DNA of 41,681 nucleotides, from the NCBI GenBank assembly GCA_020027965.1, contig JAHRHE010000009.1, positions 1 through 41,681 on the forward strand, given 5' to 3'. Shown piece by piece: positions 1 through 7,775 of this stretch. Source of the stretch: Nitrospirota bacterium. GTDB lineage: Bacteria; Nitrospirota; Nitrospiria; Nitrospirales; Nitrospiraceae. The notes beneath the pieces were generated by a model that was not told the DNA's origin, ran no database searches, and worked only from the letters and a program-made list of their open reading frames with translations. A program made the translations under genes and the position numbers. Position 1 is the first letter of the stretch. Each line of letters opens with the position of its first letter.

Positions 1-461
1 TTCCCCAACGTATCCAGTCTCCAGGGCTTCTCCACATCGAACTCGATGCCGGTCAGCTCGGATTGAGGCTGCACGTGGAGCAGGATCTCGTCGAACTCCT
101 CACTCCCTGTCAGCCGGCCTCGAACCACCTCCCCGACTGCCAGGAGCCGCATGTTCCCAATGGCCTCGGTCGGCACCGTGAGCGTGCCGCCGTAGGGTGG
201 AGAAGACGACGAGGTGGCCACAAGAGCGGGCTTGGCGAGCTGCGCCGGTAACGGCTCCTCGAACTGGCGGTACCAGTAGTACCGAACGCGAAGCATTCCG
301 ATCTCGGTCCCGAGCTCCACCGTGACCGAGACCTGCTGGCCGGGACGCACCAGCGAGTCGGTGGCCGGAGCCGTGATCACGAAGGCCTCGGCAGGCAACG
401 AAAACGCACAGAAGGCGGCCGTGAGGTAGGACAAGACATGAAAGCGAGGACGCTGCGACAT
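1..461 (-). CDS. Secreted protein of unknown function, N-terminal part (cut by window edge)
   Basis: The frame is open from an ATG at 461 to the left edge, giving 153 residues and no stop. It begins with a typical Sec signal peptide: basic residues (SQRPR), a hydrophobic core (LSYLTAAFCAFSL) and a likely cleavage site after PAEA near residue 26. The mature part reads like a beta-rich extracellular module (RPGQQVSVTVEL; GGTLTVPTEAIG; LLAVGEVV), and an Ig-like or invasin-like fold is possible; this is an inference from composition only. A GGAG lies about 10 bases before the ATG. A REP-like repeat region lies just upstream. I do not recognise the family, and the missing C-terminus limits what can be said. 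The real-gene call is firm because the signal peptide, codon use and open frame agree. Confidence 0.7.
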   Translation of the reverse strand, partial: MSQRPRFHVLSYLTAAFCAFSLPAEAFVITAPATDSLVRPGQQVSVTVELGTEIGMLRVRYYWYRQFEEPLPAQLAKPALVATSSSSPPYGGTLTVPTEAIGNMRLLAVGEVVRGRLTGSEEFDEILLHVQPQSELTGIEFDVEKPWRLDTLG

Positions 462-500
462 GACCGGATCTCCGCGAAGTCACTCCAACCCGGACGAAGG

Positions 501-631
501 GCCCTGCCCTGAGTTCGTGGTTCGACGGTTCGACCAGCTCACCGTGGCGAGTAGAGTCGAGCCACAGGCTCACCACCCTGAGCCTCGTCGAAGGGTCGAA
601 GGGGCCTGCCCTGAGCTGGTCGAAGGGGCTC
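501..631. repeat. REP-like inverted repeat cluster
   Basis: Within the 425-base gene-free stretch 462-886 there are several copies of a palindromic unit built on CCCTGAGC-n3-GTCGAAGGG, for example around 576-600 and 607-627, with a related GTTCGAC motif near 520-535. The same unit occurs at 21434-21497, 24018-24081 and 27141-27270. The rest of 462-886 shows no convincing gene. The last ~60 bases should hold the leader of the 887 gene, but I could not identify a clear promoter. Confidence 0.75.
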
Positions 632-886
632 GCCAGTATAGCAATCCGGCACCCGGAGTTCTATCAAGGCGGTGACCCGGTGCGCGAGCCGGTCGTCCGG
701 AAGGCTTCCGTGGAGGGTCGCTCCCGGACATCCGTCAGCCCTGTGGGCGAGAGAGCCTTGCGCCCATTGACCCAGTCCTTTACTGTCTCTGTCGCTTTGA
801 GCTCCGCTTGCCTCATCTGATGGCCTTGGTGTAGGCTTCCCGCACGGAGGCCCTTGGCCAAAGTCAGGGGCGAGGAGGCATCCCCC

Positions 887-1600
887 ATGGAAGCCGCGCC
901 TGCTCCCTTTCTCGCCTCGTTGGTGAATGAACTGGAACGCCATCCCGTCAATTCCAATGCGTTCTTCGAGACCTTTCACGTCAGGGTGCTGACGCGAGCG
1001 CAGCTCAGGACCTTTGTTCGGCAGTATCACTATTTCTGCAAGCATTTTGTCAAGCTGCTGGAAGGGCTCCTGTACCGAACGCCGGTGGAGCAGGTAGACA
1101 TGCGCAGCGAGCTCATCAAGACCCTGCATTCAGAGCTGGGCAGCGGAAATCCGCAGCGAGCTCACATCAGACTCCTGAACAAGTTTGCGAAGTCGCTGGA
1201 TCTGGATGAAGTGGATTTGGACCGCACGGTGCCGATCCCCGAGGTGGTCGCGTACCTCGGGCTGCTCCACCGTCTGTTCATCGAATCGGACCATCTGACC
1301 GCGCTGGGGGCCGAAATGGCCGTGGAGGTCACCGCTGGGTCGGAGTTCCGCTATCTCTACCCTGGGCTGAGGCAATACTCAGCTTTTAATGAAGATGAGC
1401 TACTATTCTTCAAGTTACACTTGAATGAAGAGCAATGCCACAGCGCCTGGCTCATCGATGCTGTGCAGCGGACTGCGAGGACCCGGGACGAGTATGACAG
1501 GGTGGCAGCCGGAGCACGAGAGACCGCCGACGGCTGGCAGCAGTTCTGGAGTGGCTTGTACCGCGAAGTCTTCGAGTCCGCCGGGCTGAGAAGAGAATGA
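887..1600 (+). CDS. Heme-oxygenase-fold diiron oxidase/oxygenase (PqqC/CADD-like, HDO family)
   Basis: This 237-residue protein has the size and helix pattern of the TenA/PqqC/heme-oxygenase-like fold and carries the ligand pattern of heme-oxygenase-like diiron enzymes. The pattern is Glu83 (HSELGSG), His93 (RAHIRLL), Glu147 (AVEV), then His178-x3-Glu182-x2-His185 in HLNEEQCH. In CADD-type enzymes the middle position of that last motif is Asp; here it is Glu. Family members use a nonheme diiron centre and O2 for oxidative decarboxylation, N-oxygenation or C-C cleavage; the substrate here cannot be read from the sequence. An upstream TTG at 854 is in frame, but the ATG at 887 is preferred because GAGGAGG lies 8 bases before it. 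The stop overlaps the start of the RRE-methyltransferase gene (ATGA), implying the two act together. Fold and metal class are fairly sure; function is unknown. Confidence 0.85.
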   Translation: MEAAPAPFLASLVNELERHPVNSNAFFETFHVRVLTRAQLRTFVRQYHYFCKHFVKLLEGLLYRTPVEQVDMRSELIKTLHSELGSGNPQRAHIRLLNKFAKSLDLDEVDLDRTVPIPEVVAYLGLLHRLFIESDHLTALGAEMAVEVTAGSEFRYLYPGLRQYSAFNEDELLFFKLHLNEEQCHSAWLIDAVQRTARTRDEYDRVAAGARETADGWQQFWSGLYREVFESAGLRRE

Positions 1601-3096
1601 TCGGGGGAAACATGAAGCCGACTGCGGCACTCCATGAGCCGCTTCAGTTGACCGAGGAAGTTCTTACGCTACGCGCCTGGCGGATGCCGGACATGGTCGT
1701 GTACCAGCACGCGCCTGACGAGTGGTGGCTGACGCCCTTGGATGATGACCTGCCCATCATTCGGCTCAACCAGGTGGGAGTAGAGCTCCTGGCCGCCCTC
1801 GACGGCCATGTCACCGTGGCAGCGTTGCTGGAACGCTTTGGCAACCGGGTGTGCGGCCCCGATGGCCAGTCCGGCCGCTGGCATCTGGAACGCTGGCCCC
1901 AACCGAGGTATTCCCTCTGTTACTTCGGCGCCCAACCGCCGACGACCAACCAGCATGGCGCTAAGTGGGACCTCCTGCTCCAGCAAGTGCGAGAGGGATG
2001 GTCCGGGAACCAGGGCTTCGAAGGCGAGAAACACCTGTCGGAATTCCACCTGAGGGAGATCACCAAACGCGAGAGCCACTTTGATACGATCGAGACGACG
2101 GTCTCACATCTCTTCCGCGAACCGAGCGAAGTTTTGCAGGGCCTGACTTATGGGCGCCTGCTGGCCAGACGAATGCGCCAACTCGGGTGGTGGGGCTCCA
2201 GAACGCAACAGATCCTTGAGGTCGGAGGCGGCCTGGGGTACGTGGCCCGTGAGATCGCCAGTGAGCTATCTCCGGCCGAACGACAGGGCCTCCGGTACCT
2301 CTGCCTCGACATCACCAAGCCCTTCCTCCACTCCCAGTTGGGGCTCGCCCGGGAAGCCGGTTGGAACAGCGGTGGAATGCAGGCGAACGCGGAATGGCTA
2401 CCCCTGCGCGATGCAAGCATTGACCTCGTCATCGACAATGAGAACCTGGCGGATATGACGCCCGTGCAGTTGCAACGGGACGAAGTGAAGTCCAACAGGG
2501 GTCACAACCCGCTGCATCAGGAAGCAGTGGATTGGATTCGTCGCATGCGGTTGCCACTGGGGAATGACCTGCCGGCGGAGTTCATTTTCAACCTCGGGCC
2601 GATCCGCTTTCTCTCGGAATTGTGGCGGGTGCTGAGACCGGGCGGGCGGGCGATCCTGGTCGAATTCGGAATCGAGGACGGCTGGTCGGCCCCGGTCAAG
2701 TTGCCGGGACATACCGAATACGAGGTCCAGTACACGCACCTCCGGCATGCGGCTCGTTGGCTCGGCTTCAAGGACGAGTACTACCCGTTGCCGAAGTTCC
2801 TGGTGATCCGGCCCGATACCCGCGTGCTTTGCACCGGAGCGGCCTATACGATCCAGCGCATTTGCGCCGGGCTGGGCAGGTCTTTCCCGATCCGGGCGTA
2901 CACGGAGGCAGAGTTACATCACACCTTAGGGGACCTCGTTCCGAAGCTCCTGGGTTGTCACTATCATGAGGTGAGTGATCCGGCTTGGTTCGGGCTTTGG
3001 GATTTCAAGGTGTTGCTGCTGGAGAAGCCGGGAGGCGTCTCGCGGCCTGCCTTCAGTGAGACCAAGGGATTCCGCTGGTACGCGCACGGACGATGA
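1597..3096 (+). CDS. PqqD-like (RRE) domain fused to class I SAM methyltransferase
   Basis: The protein has 499 residues. Residues ~40-85 resemble the PqqD winged-helix fold, the RiPP recognition element that binds peptide leaders: a beta hairpin, then RLNQVGVELLAALDG and VAALLERFG. A linker of ~100 residues follows, then a Rossmann methyltransferase with motif I ILEVGGGLGY at 206-215, the acidic ribose-binding strand LCLDIT, and a post-motif region LRPGGRAILVEFG. The last ~100 residues look like a substrate-specific cap. The ATG at 1597 overlaps the preceding stop; a second ATG at 1612 has GGGGGA just upstream and is an equally fair start. Pairing with an oxidase of the PqqC fold recalls PqqC-PqqD, so a peptide or peptide-derived substrate is possible. 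No precursor peptide gene is visible next to it. The methyltransferase call is sure; the RRE call is good but rests on pattern only. Confidence 0.8.
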   Translation: MIGGNMKPTAALHEPLQLTEEVLTLRAWRMPDMVVYQHAPDEWWLTPLDDDLPIIRLNQVGVELLAALDGHVTVAALLERFGNRVCGPDGQSGRWHLERWPQPRYSLCYFGAQPPTTNQHGAKWDLLLQQVREGWSGNQGFEGEKHLSEFHLREITKRESHFDTIETTVSHLFREPSEVLQGLTYGRLLARRMRQLGWWGSRTQQILEVGGGLGYVAREIASELSPAERQGLRYLCLDITKPFLHSQLGLAREAGWNSGGMQANAEWLPLRDASIDLVIDNENLADMTPVQLQRDEVKSNRGHNPLHQEAVDWIRRMRLPLGNDLPAEFIFNLGPIRFLSELWRVLRPGGRAILVEFGIEDGWSAPVKLPGHTEYEVQYTHLRHAARWLGFKDEYYPLPKFLVIRPDTRVLCTGAAYTIQRICAGLGRSFPIRAYTEAELHHTLGDLVPKLLGCHYHEVSDPAWFGLWDFKVLLLEKPGGVSRPAFSETKGFRWYAHGR

Positions 3097-3149
3097 GGAG
3101 AGCGGGCCGGGCTGCAGAGGTCTGAGGACCGAAAGCTGTGAACTGCCGA

Positions 3150-3184
3150 CTGAGCGCTGAGAGCTAAGGGCTGAGAGTCAGAGA
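3150..3184. repeat. Heptanucleotide tandem repeat (CTGAGNG-type)
   Basis: Between the converging 1597 and 3194 genes the sequence has a clear 7-base period: CTGAGCG, CTGAGAG, CTAAGGG, CTGAGAG, TCAGAGA. Looser units extend on both sides. No stem with a T-run terminator is visible between these convergent genes. Confidence 0.75.
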
Positions 3185-3193
3185 GATCAAGAT

Positions 3194-4129
3194 TTAAGCC
3201 TGAGGACTGAGGCGTGCAGCCAAATCGAGCAGGATGCCTTCCCGGAGACCGTAGTCGCTGACCAGACACTCGGAGAACCCCAAACCTTCCATCACACCGC
3301 GAAGGATGATGGTCCCGGCGACAATTACATCCTCGCGTCCCGCTTCAAGGCCCGGCCATCCCCGACGTTGCTCCCTGGCACAGCCGAGAATCCGTCCTTC
3401 CAGTTCGGCGATCGTGGTAAGAGCCATCCGATAATTGTGGATGCGCGCGGGCTCGTAGGTCGGAAGTTGCAAAGCCATTGCAGCCAGAGTGGTGATCGTC
3501 CCTGCTGTTCCCACAAGGGCCGTGCCGGTGACAGTGCCAAGATGTGAGCGCGCTTCCAGAACCGCCTGCTTCACCAGATTCCTCGCGGTCTGGATCTCCT
3601 GGGGAGTCGGTGGGTCATGGGTCAGAGGTCCCTCGGTCAGGCGGACCACTCCCAGCTTGACGGACTTGACGACCGGAGGGCTTCCGGGACGGTCCAACAT
3701 AAACTCCGTGCTGCCGCCACCGATATCGAGCCCCAACACGCACGAGACGCCAGCAGGCAGCCCGGATCGGATGCCCAGCATGGTTCGGCGGGCCTCCTCC
3801 TCCCCGCTGATCACCTCCACTTCAAACCAGGTCTCGCGCTTCACCGCGGCAACGAAGTCCTCGCGATTGGCGGCCTCTCGCACGGCGCTCGTCGCCACCA
3901 CGACCTCCGCGTCCAGGCGGTAGGAATCGATCAGCTTCCGCCAGATCCGCAGGACTTCGAGCACACGCGCCATCGCCGCGGGCCGCAATCCGCGATCTCG
4001 TTCGAGCCCTTCGCCCAGCCGCACAATCTTCCGCTCCGCATGGAGCTCAGACAGGCGCCCGTCGGGCGCCACCCTGGCGATCATGAGCCGGCAGGTGAGG
4101 GTCCCGATGTCGACACCGGCCAGCCGCAT
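3194..4129 (-). CDS. Ppx/GppA-family phosphatase (exopolyphosphatase or pppGpp phosphohydrolase type)
   Basis: At 311 residues this matches the short two-domain Ppx/GppA form of the ASKHA fold, without the C-terminal HD domain of the long E. coli Ppx. Visible motifs are the first phosphate loop (GVDIGTLTCRLMIA, residues 5-18), the ATSAVREAANREDF segment (80-92), the catalytic-Glu region ISGEEEA (107-113) and the second phosphate loop LDIGGGSTEFML (134-145). Family members release phosphate from polyphosphate or convert pppGpp to ppGpp; sequence alone does not choose between them. The first loop is unusual: the family usually has DIGSNS/TxR, and here it is DIGTLTCR. A small coiled-coil gene and recG lie upstream on the same strand, spaced 19 and 6 bases, so a shared transcript is likely. 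Confidence 0.9.
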   Translation of the reverse strand: MRLAGVDIGTLTCRLMIARVAPDGRLSELHAERKIVRLGEGLERDRGLRPAAMARVLEVLRIWRKLIDSYRLDAEVVVATSAVREAANREDFVAAVKRETWFEVEVISGEEEARRTMLGIRSGLPAGVSCVLGLDIGGGSTEFMLDRPGSPPVVKSVKLGVVRLTEGPLTHDPPTPQEIQTARNLVKQAVLEARSHLGTVTGTALVGTAGTITTLAAMALQLPTYEPARIHNYRMALTTIAELEGRILGCAREQRRGWPGLEAGREDVIVAGTIILRGVMEGLGFSECLVSDYGLREGILLDLAARLSPQA

Positions 4130-4148
4130 GTGCCACGTCTCCGGCTAC

Positions 4149-4472
4149 TCACTCGCCGCCCCGCACTTCATCCATTTCTCGCTGCAATCTGGCCCGGTCG
4201 GCCTTCAGCACGCGGAGCAGTTCCGCTCCTCGAACGATCTCCGCGTCCGCCAGGACTCGGTCACCCGGCTCACCCCGCTCATGCAGCTCGACAGCGCGCT
4301 CGCCGATGTCTCGGTGCAAATCCTTAATCCGTTCATCGAGTTTCCGCACAGCCAACCGAAGGCGCAACAACTCAGCCTCTTCCATCGCACGGGTCGCAGC
4401 CTGTGCGGTTCCGTAGCGGACCCTCGCCCACCCGGCTCTGAGGTCATGCTTGATCCGTTGGAGGAGACGCAT
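4149..4472 (-). CDS. Small coiled-coil protein of unknown function
   Basis: This is a 107-residue, highly charged protein rich in Arg, Glu and Leu. A heptad-like pattern from about residue 28 to the end (AMEEAELLRLRLAVRKLDERIKDL and onwards) predicts a long helical coiled coil. There is no signal peptide, membrane segment or known catalytic motif. It starts 7 bases after the recG stop and ends 19 bases before the Ppx/GppA start, so all three are probably cotranscribed. I do not recognise the family. Support for it being real comes from tight packing and a sensible protein composition compared with other frames. Confidence 0.7.
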   Translation of the reverse strand: MRLLQRIKHDLRAGWARVRYGTAQAATRAMEEAELLRLRLAVRKLDERIKDLHRDIGERAVELHERGEPGDRVLADAEIVRGAELLRVLKADRARLQREMDEVRGGE

Positions 4473-4478
4473 GCAGAT

Positions 4479-7043
4479 TCAACTCACCGAGCCCAAGTTC
4501 AGCTTGGCCTGCCATCGCCGCAACAGAGCGGCCCGCAGCAGGCGGTGTGAGGGCTGCGTGAGGCCGGGGTCGGATGCAAGCAGCCTAAAGGCATCCTTCC
4601 TGGCCTGGTCCAAAATCTCCCCGTCGCGCTGCAGACTGGCTACGCGAAACTCCGGTAGCCCCCATTGCCGCACGCCGAAGAACTCGCCGGGCCCTCGTAA
4701 CCGCAAGTCTTCCTCGGCGATGACAAAGCCGTCCGTCGACTTCACCAGCGCCTCCAGTCGTTGCCGTGCGGCGGACGACGGGCCAGCGAGATCTCCGAGC
4801 CAGCCGCCGCCCCGGCCCTGTTCCCGCTGCCCCCTGACTAGGGTATCACTGCCCCCGGACATCAGGAGCAGGCAGTAAGACTGCTGGGCGCCGCGCCCTA
4901 CCCGGCCCCTCAACTGATGCAACTGAGCCAGCCCGAATCGCTCCGCGTGTTCCACCAGCATGACAGTGGAATTCGGAATATCTACGCCCACTTCGACCAC
5001 GGTGGTGGCGGCCAGGACCTGGATCTCTCCCGCCTTGAACGCAGCCATGGTCCGCTCTTTTTCCTCCGTCTTGAGACGGCCGTGAAGCAGACCCATGCGC
5101 ACGGTCAGAAATTCGGAGGCCTGCAACCGTTCCACCGCCTGCATGGCCGCCCGGAGGTCGACTTTTTCGGATTCTTCCACCAGCGGGTAGACGATGTAGC
5201 CCTGCCGGCCGGCCCGCACCTCGTCGAGCAGCAGCCGGTAGGCCCGGCGTCGTTCAGACTCACGGAACAGCAGCGTGCGCACCGGCTTGCGGCCCGGCGG
5301 AAGGGCATCGATCACGGACACATCCAGATCACCATAGACCGTCATGGCTAGCGTGCGAGGAATGGGCGTCGCCGTGAGCACCAGCACGTCCGGATGGTAT
5401 CCTTTCTCGAGAAAGGTCTTGCGCTGGAGGACGCCGAACTTATGCTGTTCATCAATGACTGCAAGCCCAAGGTGCGCAAAACGTACGCCCTTTTGAATCA
5501 GCGCGTGCGTGCCGATCACCATGTGGGCCTCGCCCACCTCGATGGCCCGGAGGACAGCCGCGCGCGTCTTGGCGACTCCACCGCTCTTCAGCCAGACCAC
5601 CTCCAGCCCGAGCGCCTGCATGAGCCTCCGAAGAGTGACATAGTGCTGCTCCGCCAGGATTTCGGTCGGCACCATCAAGGCGGACTGATAGCCGGATGCG
5701 CACGCGATGAGCATCGCGCACAGCGCCACGACGGTTTTCCCACAGCCCACATCTCCCTGAATCAGGCGATTCATCGGGCGCGGCGCCGCCATGTCGTGCT
5801 GGATTTCGGAGAGCACGCGCTCCTGCGCAAGGGTCAGCCGGAACGGCAAAAGCTCGCGCAAGCGCTGGACGAGCGGGGTCTGGGTATCGAACTGGATGCC
5901 TTTGGTCTCCACTTTGACCGACCGATGACGGGCTGCCAACGCCAATTCCAATAGAAAGAACTCTTCATAGGCGAGCCGCCGGTGCCACGCGGTGGTACCG
6001 CCATTCAGCGCTTCCAGGTTCTCCGCGGGAGGAGGAAAATGCGCCGCAGCCGCCGCGGCCTCAAAGGAGGGAAAACGATGGGCGTCACGCAACGAGACGG
6101 GCAGAATGTCTTCCAAGCTTCCGCGGTACTGATCCAGCAGACCCTTCTGCAACACCCGAAGCTGGCGGGAGGTCAACCCCTTGGTCTCATGATAGATTGG
6201 CACGATACGTCCGACGTGCAGGGGTAGCTCGGCTTCTTCGCCCAGAATCTCATAGTGAGGGGCTTCCATGCGGAGATCAGCCCATCCCCGCCGCCCGACC
6301 GACACCAGGCCGCTCATCATCACGCGCAACTCCGGCTTGAGTAGCTTTTCCAGATACGGTTGATTGTAGAACACTGCACGCAGGCCCCCCGTGGAGTCCT
6401 CTACGATGACGTCGAAGATCGTGAGGCCTCGCCGCGCGGTACGCTTGAGCTCGGTCTTCCCCACGGCGCCACAGATCGTGGCCCGTGCGCCCGGCACAAG
6501 TTGGCCGATTGGCGTAACCACAGATCGGTCTTCATAGCGCCAGGGCAGGTACCAGAGCGCATCCTCCACCGTGCGCACCCCGACTTTTTCCAGCAACATC
6601 GCTCGCTTTGGTCCAACCCCCCTCGCGAAGCGAATCGGAACCGTCCATGGCGCGGCCGGCTGGGGGGAGGTTCGAGGTTCGGGGGTCAAGGTTTTCAGAT
6701 CGTCGGAAGCTCCCTCCACATCGAAAGTCGAAGGTCGAACATCCTTTGTTATGCCTGCCGCGTCCGTCGAACTGAGCCGTTTCAGGATCGCTCGGGCACC
6801 AGCCAAGCGCCGTTTGCGCTCCGCCAGCTTCAGATGATCATCGAAGTCCGTGAAGAGCTGGCGAAGCGCGAGCAGGTCCGTCTCAATGGCCGCTGGATAG
6901 ATATCCTCCGCCAAGGCACGCACAATCTGGCCGGACACGAACGATCCGAGGTTCTTGACGGCTGACAGGTGTGTGTAGGCATCCCGACTAGCGAAGTGAA
7001 TCGGGCGGGAGAGGCGTTGCACGATGAGCTGAAGGCGCTCCAT
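4479..7043 (-). CDS. recG: ATP-dependent DNA helicase RecG
   Basis: RecG is a monomeric superfamily 2 helicase that reverses stalled forks and branch-migrates Holliday junctions. This form has 854 residues: an N-terminal extension (1-130), the wedge/OB domain (from RFARGVGPKRAMLLEKVG at 138), then the helicase core with Walker A GDVGCGKT (430-437), the DEAD-box variant DEQH in VIDEQHKFG, motif III TATPIPRTLAM and motif VI QLRGRVGRG. The start at 7043 (MERLQL) is chosen because an upstream in-frame ATG at 7181 would extend the gene over the divergent rpmB start. Residues ~103-126, between the extension and the wedge, are encoded by heptamer tandem repeats and look like an inserted, low-complexity linker. 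The other domains appear intact, so the protein should be active. Confidence 0.97.
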   Translation of the reverse strand: MERLQLIVQRLSRPIHFASRDAYTHLSAVKNLGSFVSGQIVRALAEDIYPAAIETDLLALRQLFTDFDDHLKLAERKRRLAGARAILKRLSSTDAAGITKDVRPSTFDVEGASDDLKTLTPEPRTSPQPAAPWTVPIRFARGVGPKRAMLLEKVGVRTVEDALWYLPWRYEDRSVVTPIGQLVPGARATICGAVGKTELKRTARRGLTIFDVIVEDSTGGLRAVFYNQPYLEKLLKPELRVMMSGLVSVGRRGWADLRMEAPHYEILGEEAELPLHVGRIVPIYHETKGLTSRQLRVLQKGLLDQYRGSLEDILPVSLRDAHRFPSFEAAAAAAHFPPPAENLEALNGGTTAWHRRLAYEEFFLLELALAARHRSVKVETKGIQFDTQTPLVQRLRELLPFRLTLAQERVLSEIQHDMAAPRPMNRLIQGDVGCGKTVVALCAMLIACASGYQSALMVPTEILAEQHYVTLRRLMQALGLEVVWLKSGGVAKTRAAVLRAIEVGEAHMVIGTHALIQKGVRFAHLGLAVIDEQHKFGVLQRKTFLEKGYHPDVLVLTATPIPRTLAMTVYGDLDVSVIDALPPGRKPVRTLLFRESERRRAYRLLLDEVRAGRQGYIVYPLVEESEKVDLRAAMQAVERLQASEFLTVRMGLLHGRLKTEEKERTMAAFKAGEIQVLAATTVVEVGVDIPNSTVMLVEHAERFGLAQLHQLRGRVGRGAQQSYCLLLMSGGSDTLVRGQREQGRGGGWLGDLAGPSSAARQRLEALVKSTDGFVIAEEDLRLRGPGEFFGVRQWGLPEFRVASLQRDGEILDQARKDAFRLLASDPGLTQPSHRLLRAALLRRWQAKLNLGSVS
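6667..6741. repeat. Heptamer tandem repeats inside the recG reading frame
   Basis: Two period-7 arrays lie in the recG coding sequence. The first (6667-6694) reads GAGGTTC, GAGGTTC, GGGGGTC, AAGGTTT. The second (6721-6741) reads TCGAAAG, TCGAAGG, TCGAACA. They encode residues ~103-126 of RecG (RPSTFDVEG ... TPEPRTS), between the N-terminal extension and the wedge domain. The same kind of repeat is intergenic elsewhere in the window. Confidence 0.75.
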
Positions 7044-7170
7044 TGAATAGATGAAAACTCGCTGCCGCTCGCTACCGCCGGTCAGGCTTGTTTGGTTGGG
7101 CGCGGGTATGGTAGCATACGGTCCGTTCGTAGACAACGAGTGCAGACGGCAGAGGGAAGGAGTCACCATC

Positions 7171-7362
7171 GTGGCGTACACATGCGATCTTTGCGGGAAG
7201 CGGCATCAGTCCGGGCATAACGTCAGCCATGCGAACAACAAGACGAAGCGCATTTTTGCTCCCAACCTCCAAACCGTCCGCGCGCTGGTGAACGGCGCTA
7301 CCAAGCGCATCCGAGTCTGCACCCGCTGCCTCCGCTCCGGGCTCGTCAAGAAGGCGGTGTAG
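7171..7362 (+). CDS. rpmB: 50S ribosomal protein L28 (bL28), four-cysteine form
   Basis: This is a 63-residue ribosomal protein of the large subunit. Two CxxC pairs, Cys5/Cys8 (CDLC) and Cys50/Cys53 (CTRC), mark the zinc-binding C+ version of bL28. The core [18 protein letters not shown] is characteristic. An in-frame upstream ATG at 7051 would add 40 unrelated residues; the GTG at 7171 is chosen because AGAGGGAAGGA lies ~9 bases before it and the protein then starts with the family's usual MAYTCDLCG-like end. It is divergent from recG, so both promoters should lie within 7044-7170. Confidence 0.96.
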   Translation: MAYTCDLCGKRHQSGHNVSHANNKTKRIFAPNLQTVRALVNGATKRIRVCTRCLRSGLVKKAV

Positions 7363-7561
7363 CGCGCGCCGCAGATCCTCCGAAGACTCTCCACCTAATT
7401 CCCTACCATCCTCTCCGGCGCGGCCGTACGCCGCGAAAAACCCGCTCTGTCCCAGGCCTGGCTGGTCATAGATGCGGTCGATTGGACCGGGTCACAACAC
7501 GCGGTCGGTTGCCGAAAGAGTGGTCGGATCGAGAGGAGGCCTGGAAAGGCAAGGAAGATCT
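7363..7561. other. Non-coding stretch downstream of rpmB
   Basis: No gene is supported here. A 6-bp stem with a 5-base loop lies at 7419-7435 (CGCGGC/GCCGCG). It is followed on the plus strand by AAAAA rather than a T-run, so it is not a convincing intrinsic terminator for rpmB; read on the minus strand, the T-run precedes the stem. With the tRNA-related repeats that follow, the gene-free region reaches 7750. Confidence 0.5.
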
Positions 7562-7613
7562 TGTCGCGTGTTCAAATAGGATCGATTTTGGAGCGGGCGA
7601 CGGGATTTGAACC
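7562..7613 (-). repeat. Displaced copy of the 3' end of tRNA-Gly (direct repeat, copy 1)
   Basis: These 52 bases match 7724-7775 at about 49 positions; the last 35 (7579-7613) are identical to 7741-7775. The shared part covers the CCA end, the 3' acceptor strand and part of the T arm of the tRNA-Gly gene plus ~28 bases of its downstream flank. Beyond 7613 the likeness stops, so there is no D arm or anticodon arm and this is not a working tRNA. The pattern looks like an old att-site duplication or a tandem-duplication remnant. Confidence 0.8.
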
Positions 7614-7723
7614 GCGCTCCGTCGCCGAGTCGGCCCTGAAGCCTGCCTCCCCGGCTCTCGCAAGGGGGCCAGCCCCCTCGCGCGCGCTCCACGAAGGGGG
7701 ACACACCCCCCTTCGACCCCCCC

Positions 7724-7775
7724 TGTCGCGGGTTCAACTGGGATCGATTTTGGAGCGGGCGACGGGATTTGAACC
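7724..7775 (-). repeat. Direct repeat copy 2, overlapping the 3' end of tRNA-Gly
   Basis: This is the partner of 7562-7613, 162 bases away. It includes ~27 bases downstream of the tRNA and the tRNA's CCA, acceptor and T-arm bases. The ~110 bases between the copies are GC-rich with short inverted repeats (AGGGGGCCAGCCCCCT near 7663 and GAAGGGGG/CCCCCTTC near 7693-7714) and hold no gene. Confidence 0.8.

Noticed and set aside
100-576. A 158-residue minus-strand frame at the left edge
   Set aside because: It is a shadow of the signal-peptide-bearing frame that begins at 461 and runs off the edge; its composition is low-complexity Arg/Gly/His-rich and it reads into the REP cluster.
7044-7181. 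Longer RecG with a 46-residue N-terminal extension starting at 7181
   Set aside because: It would overlap the rpmB start and its ribosome site; the segment has no RecG-like character.
7419-7435. Intrinsic terminator of rpmB
   Set aside because: The stem is only 6 bp and is followed by A residues, not T, on the coding strand.
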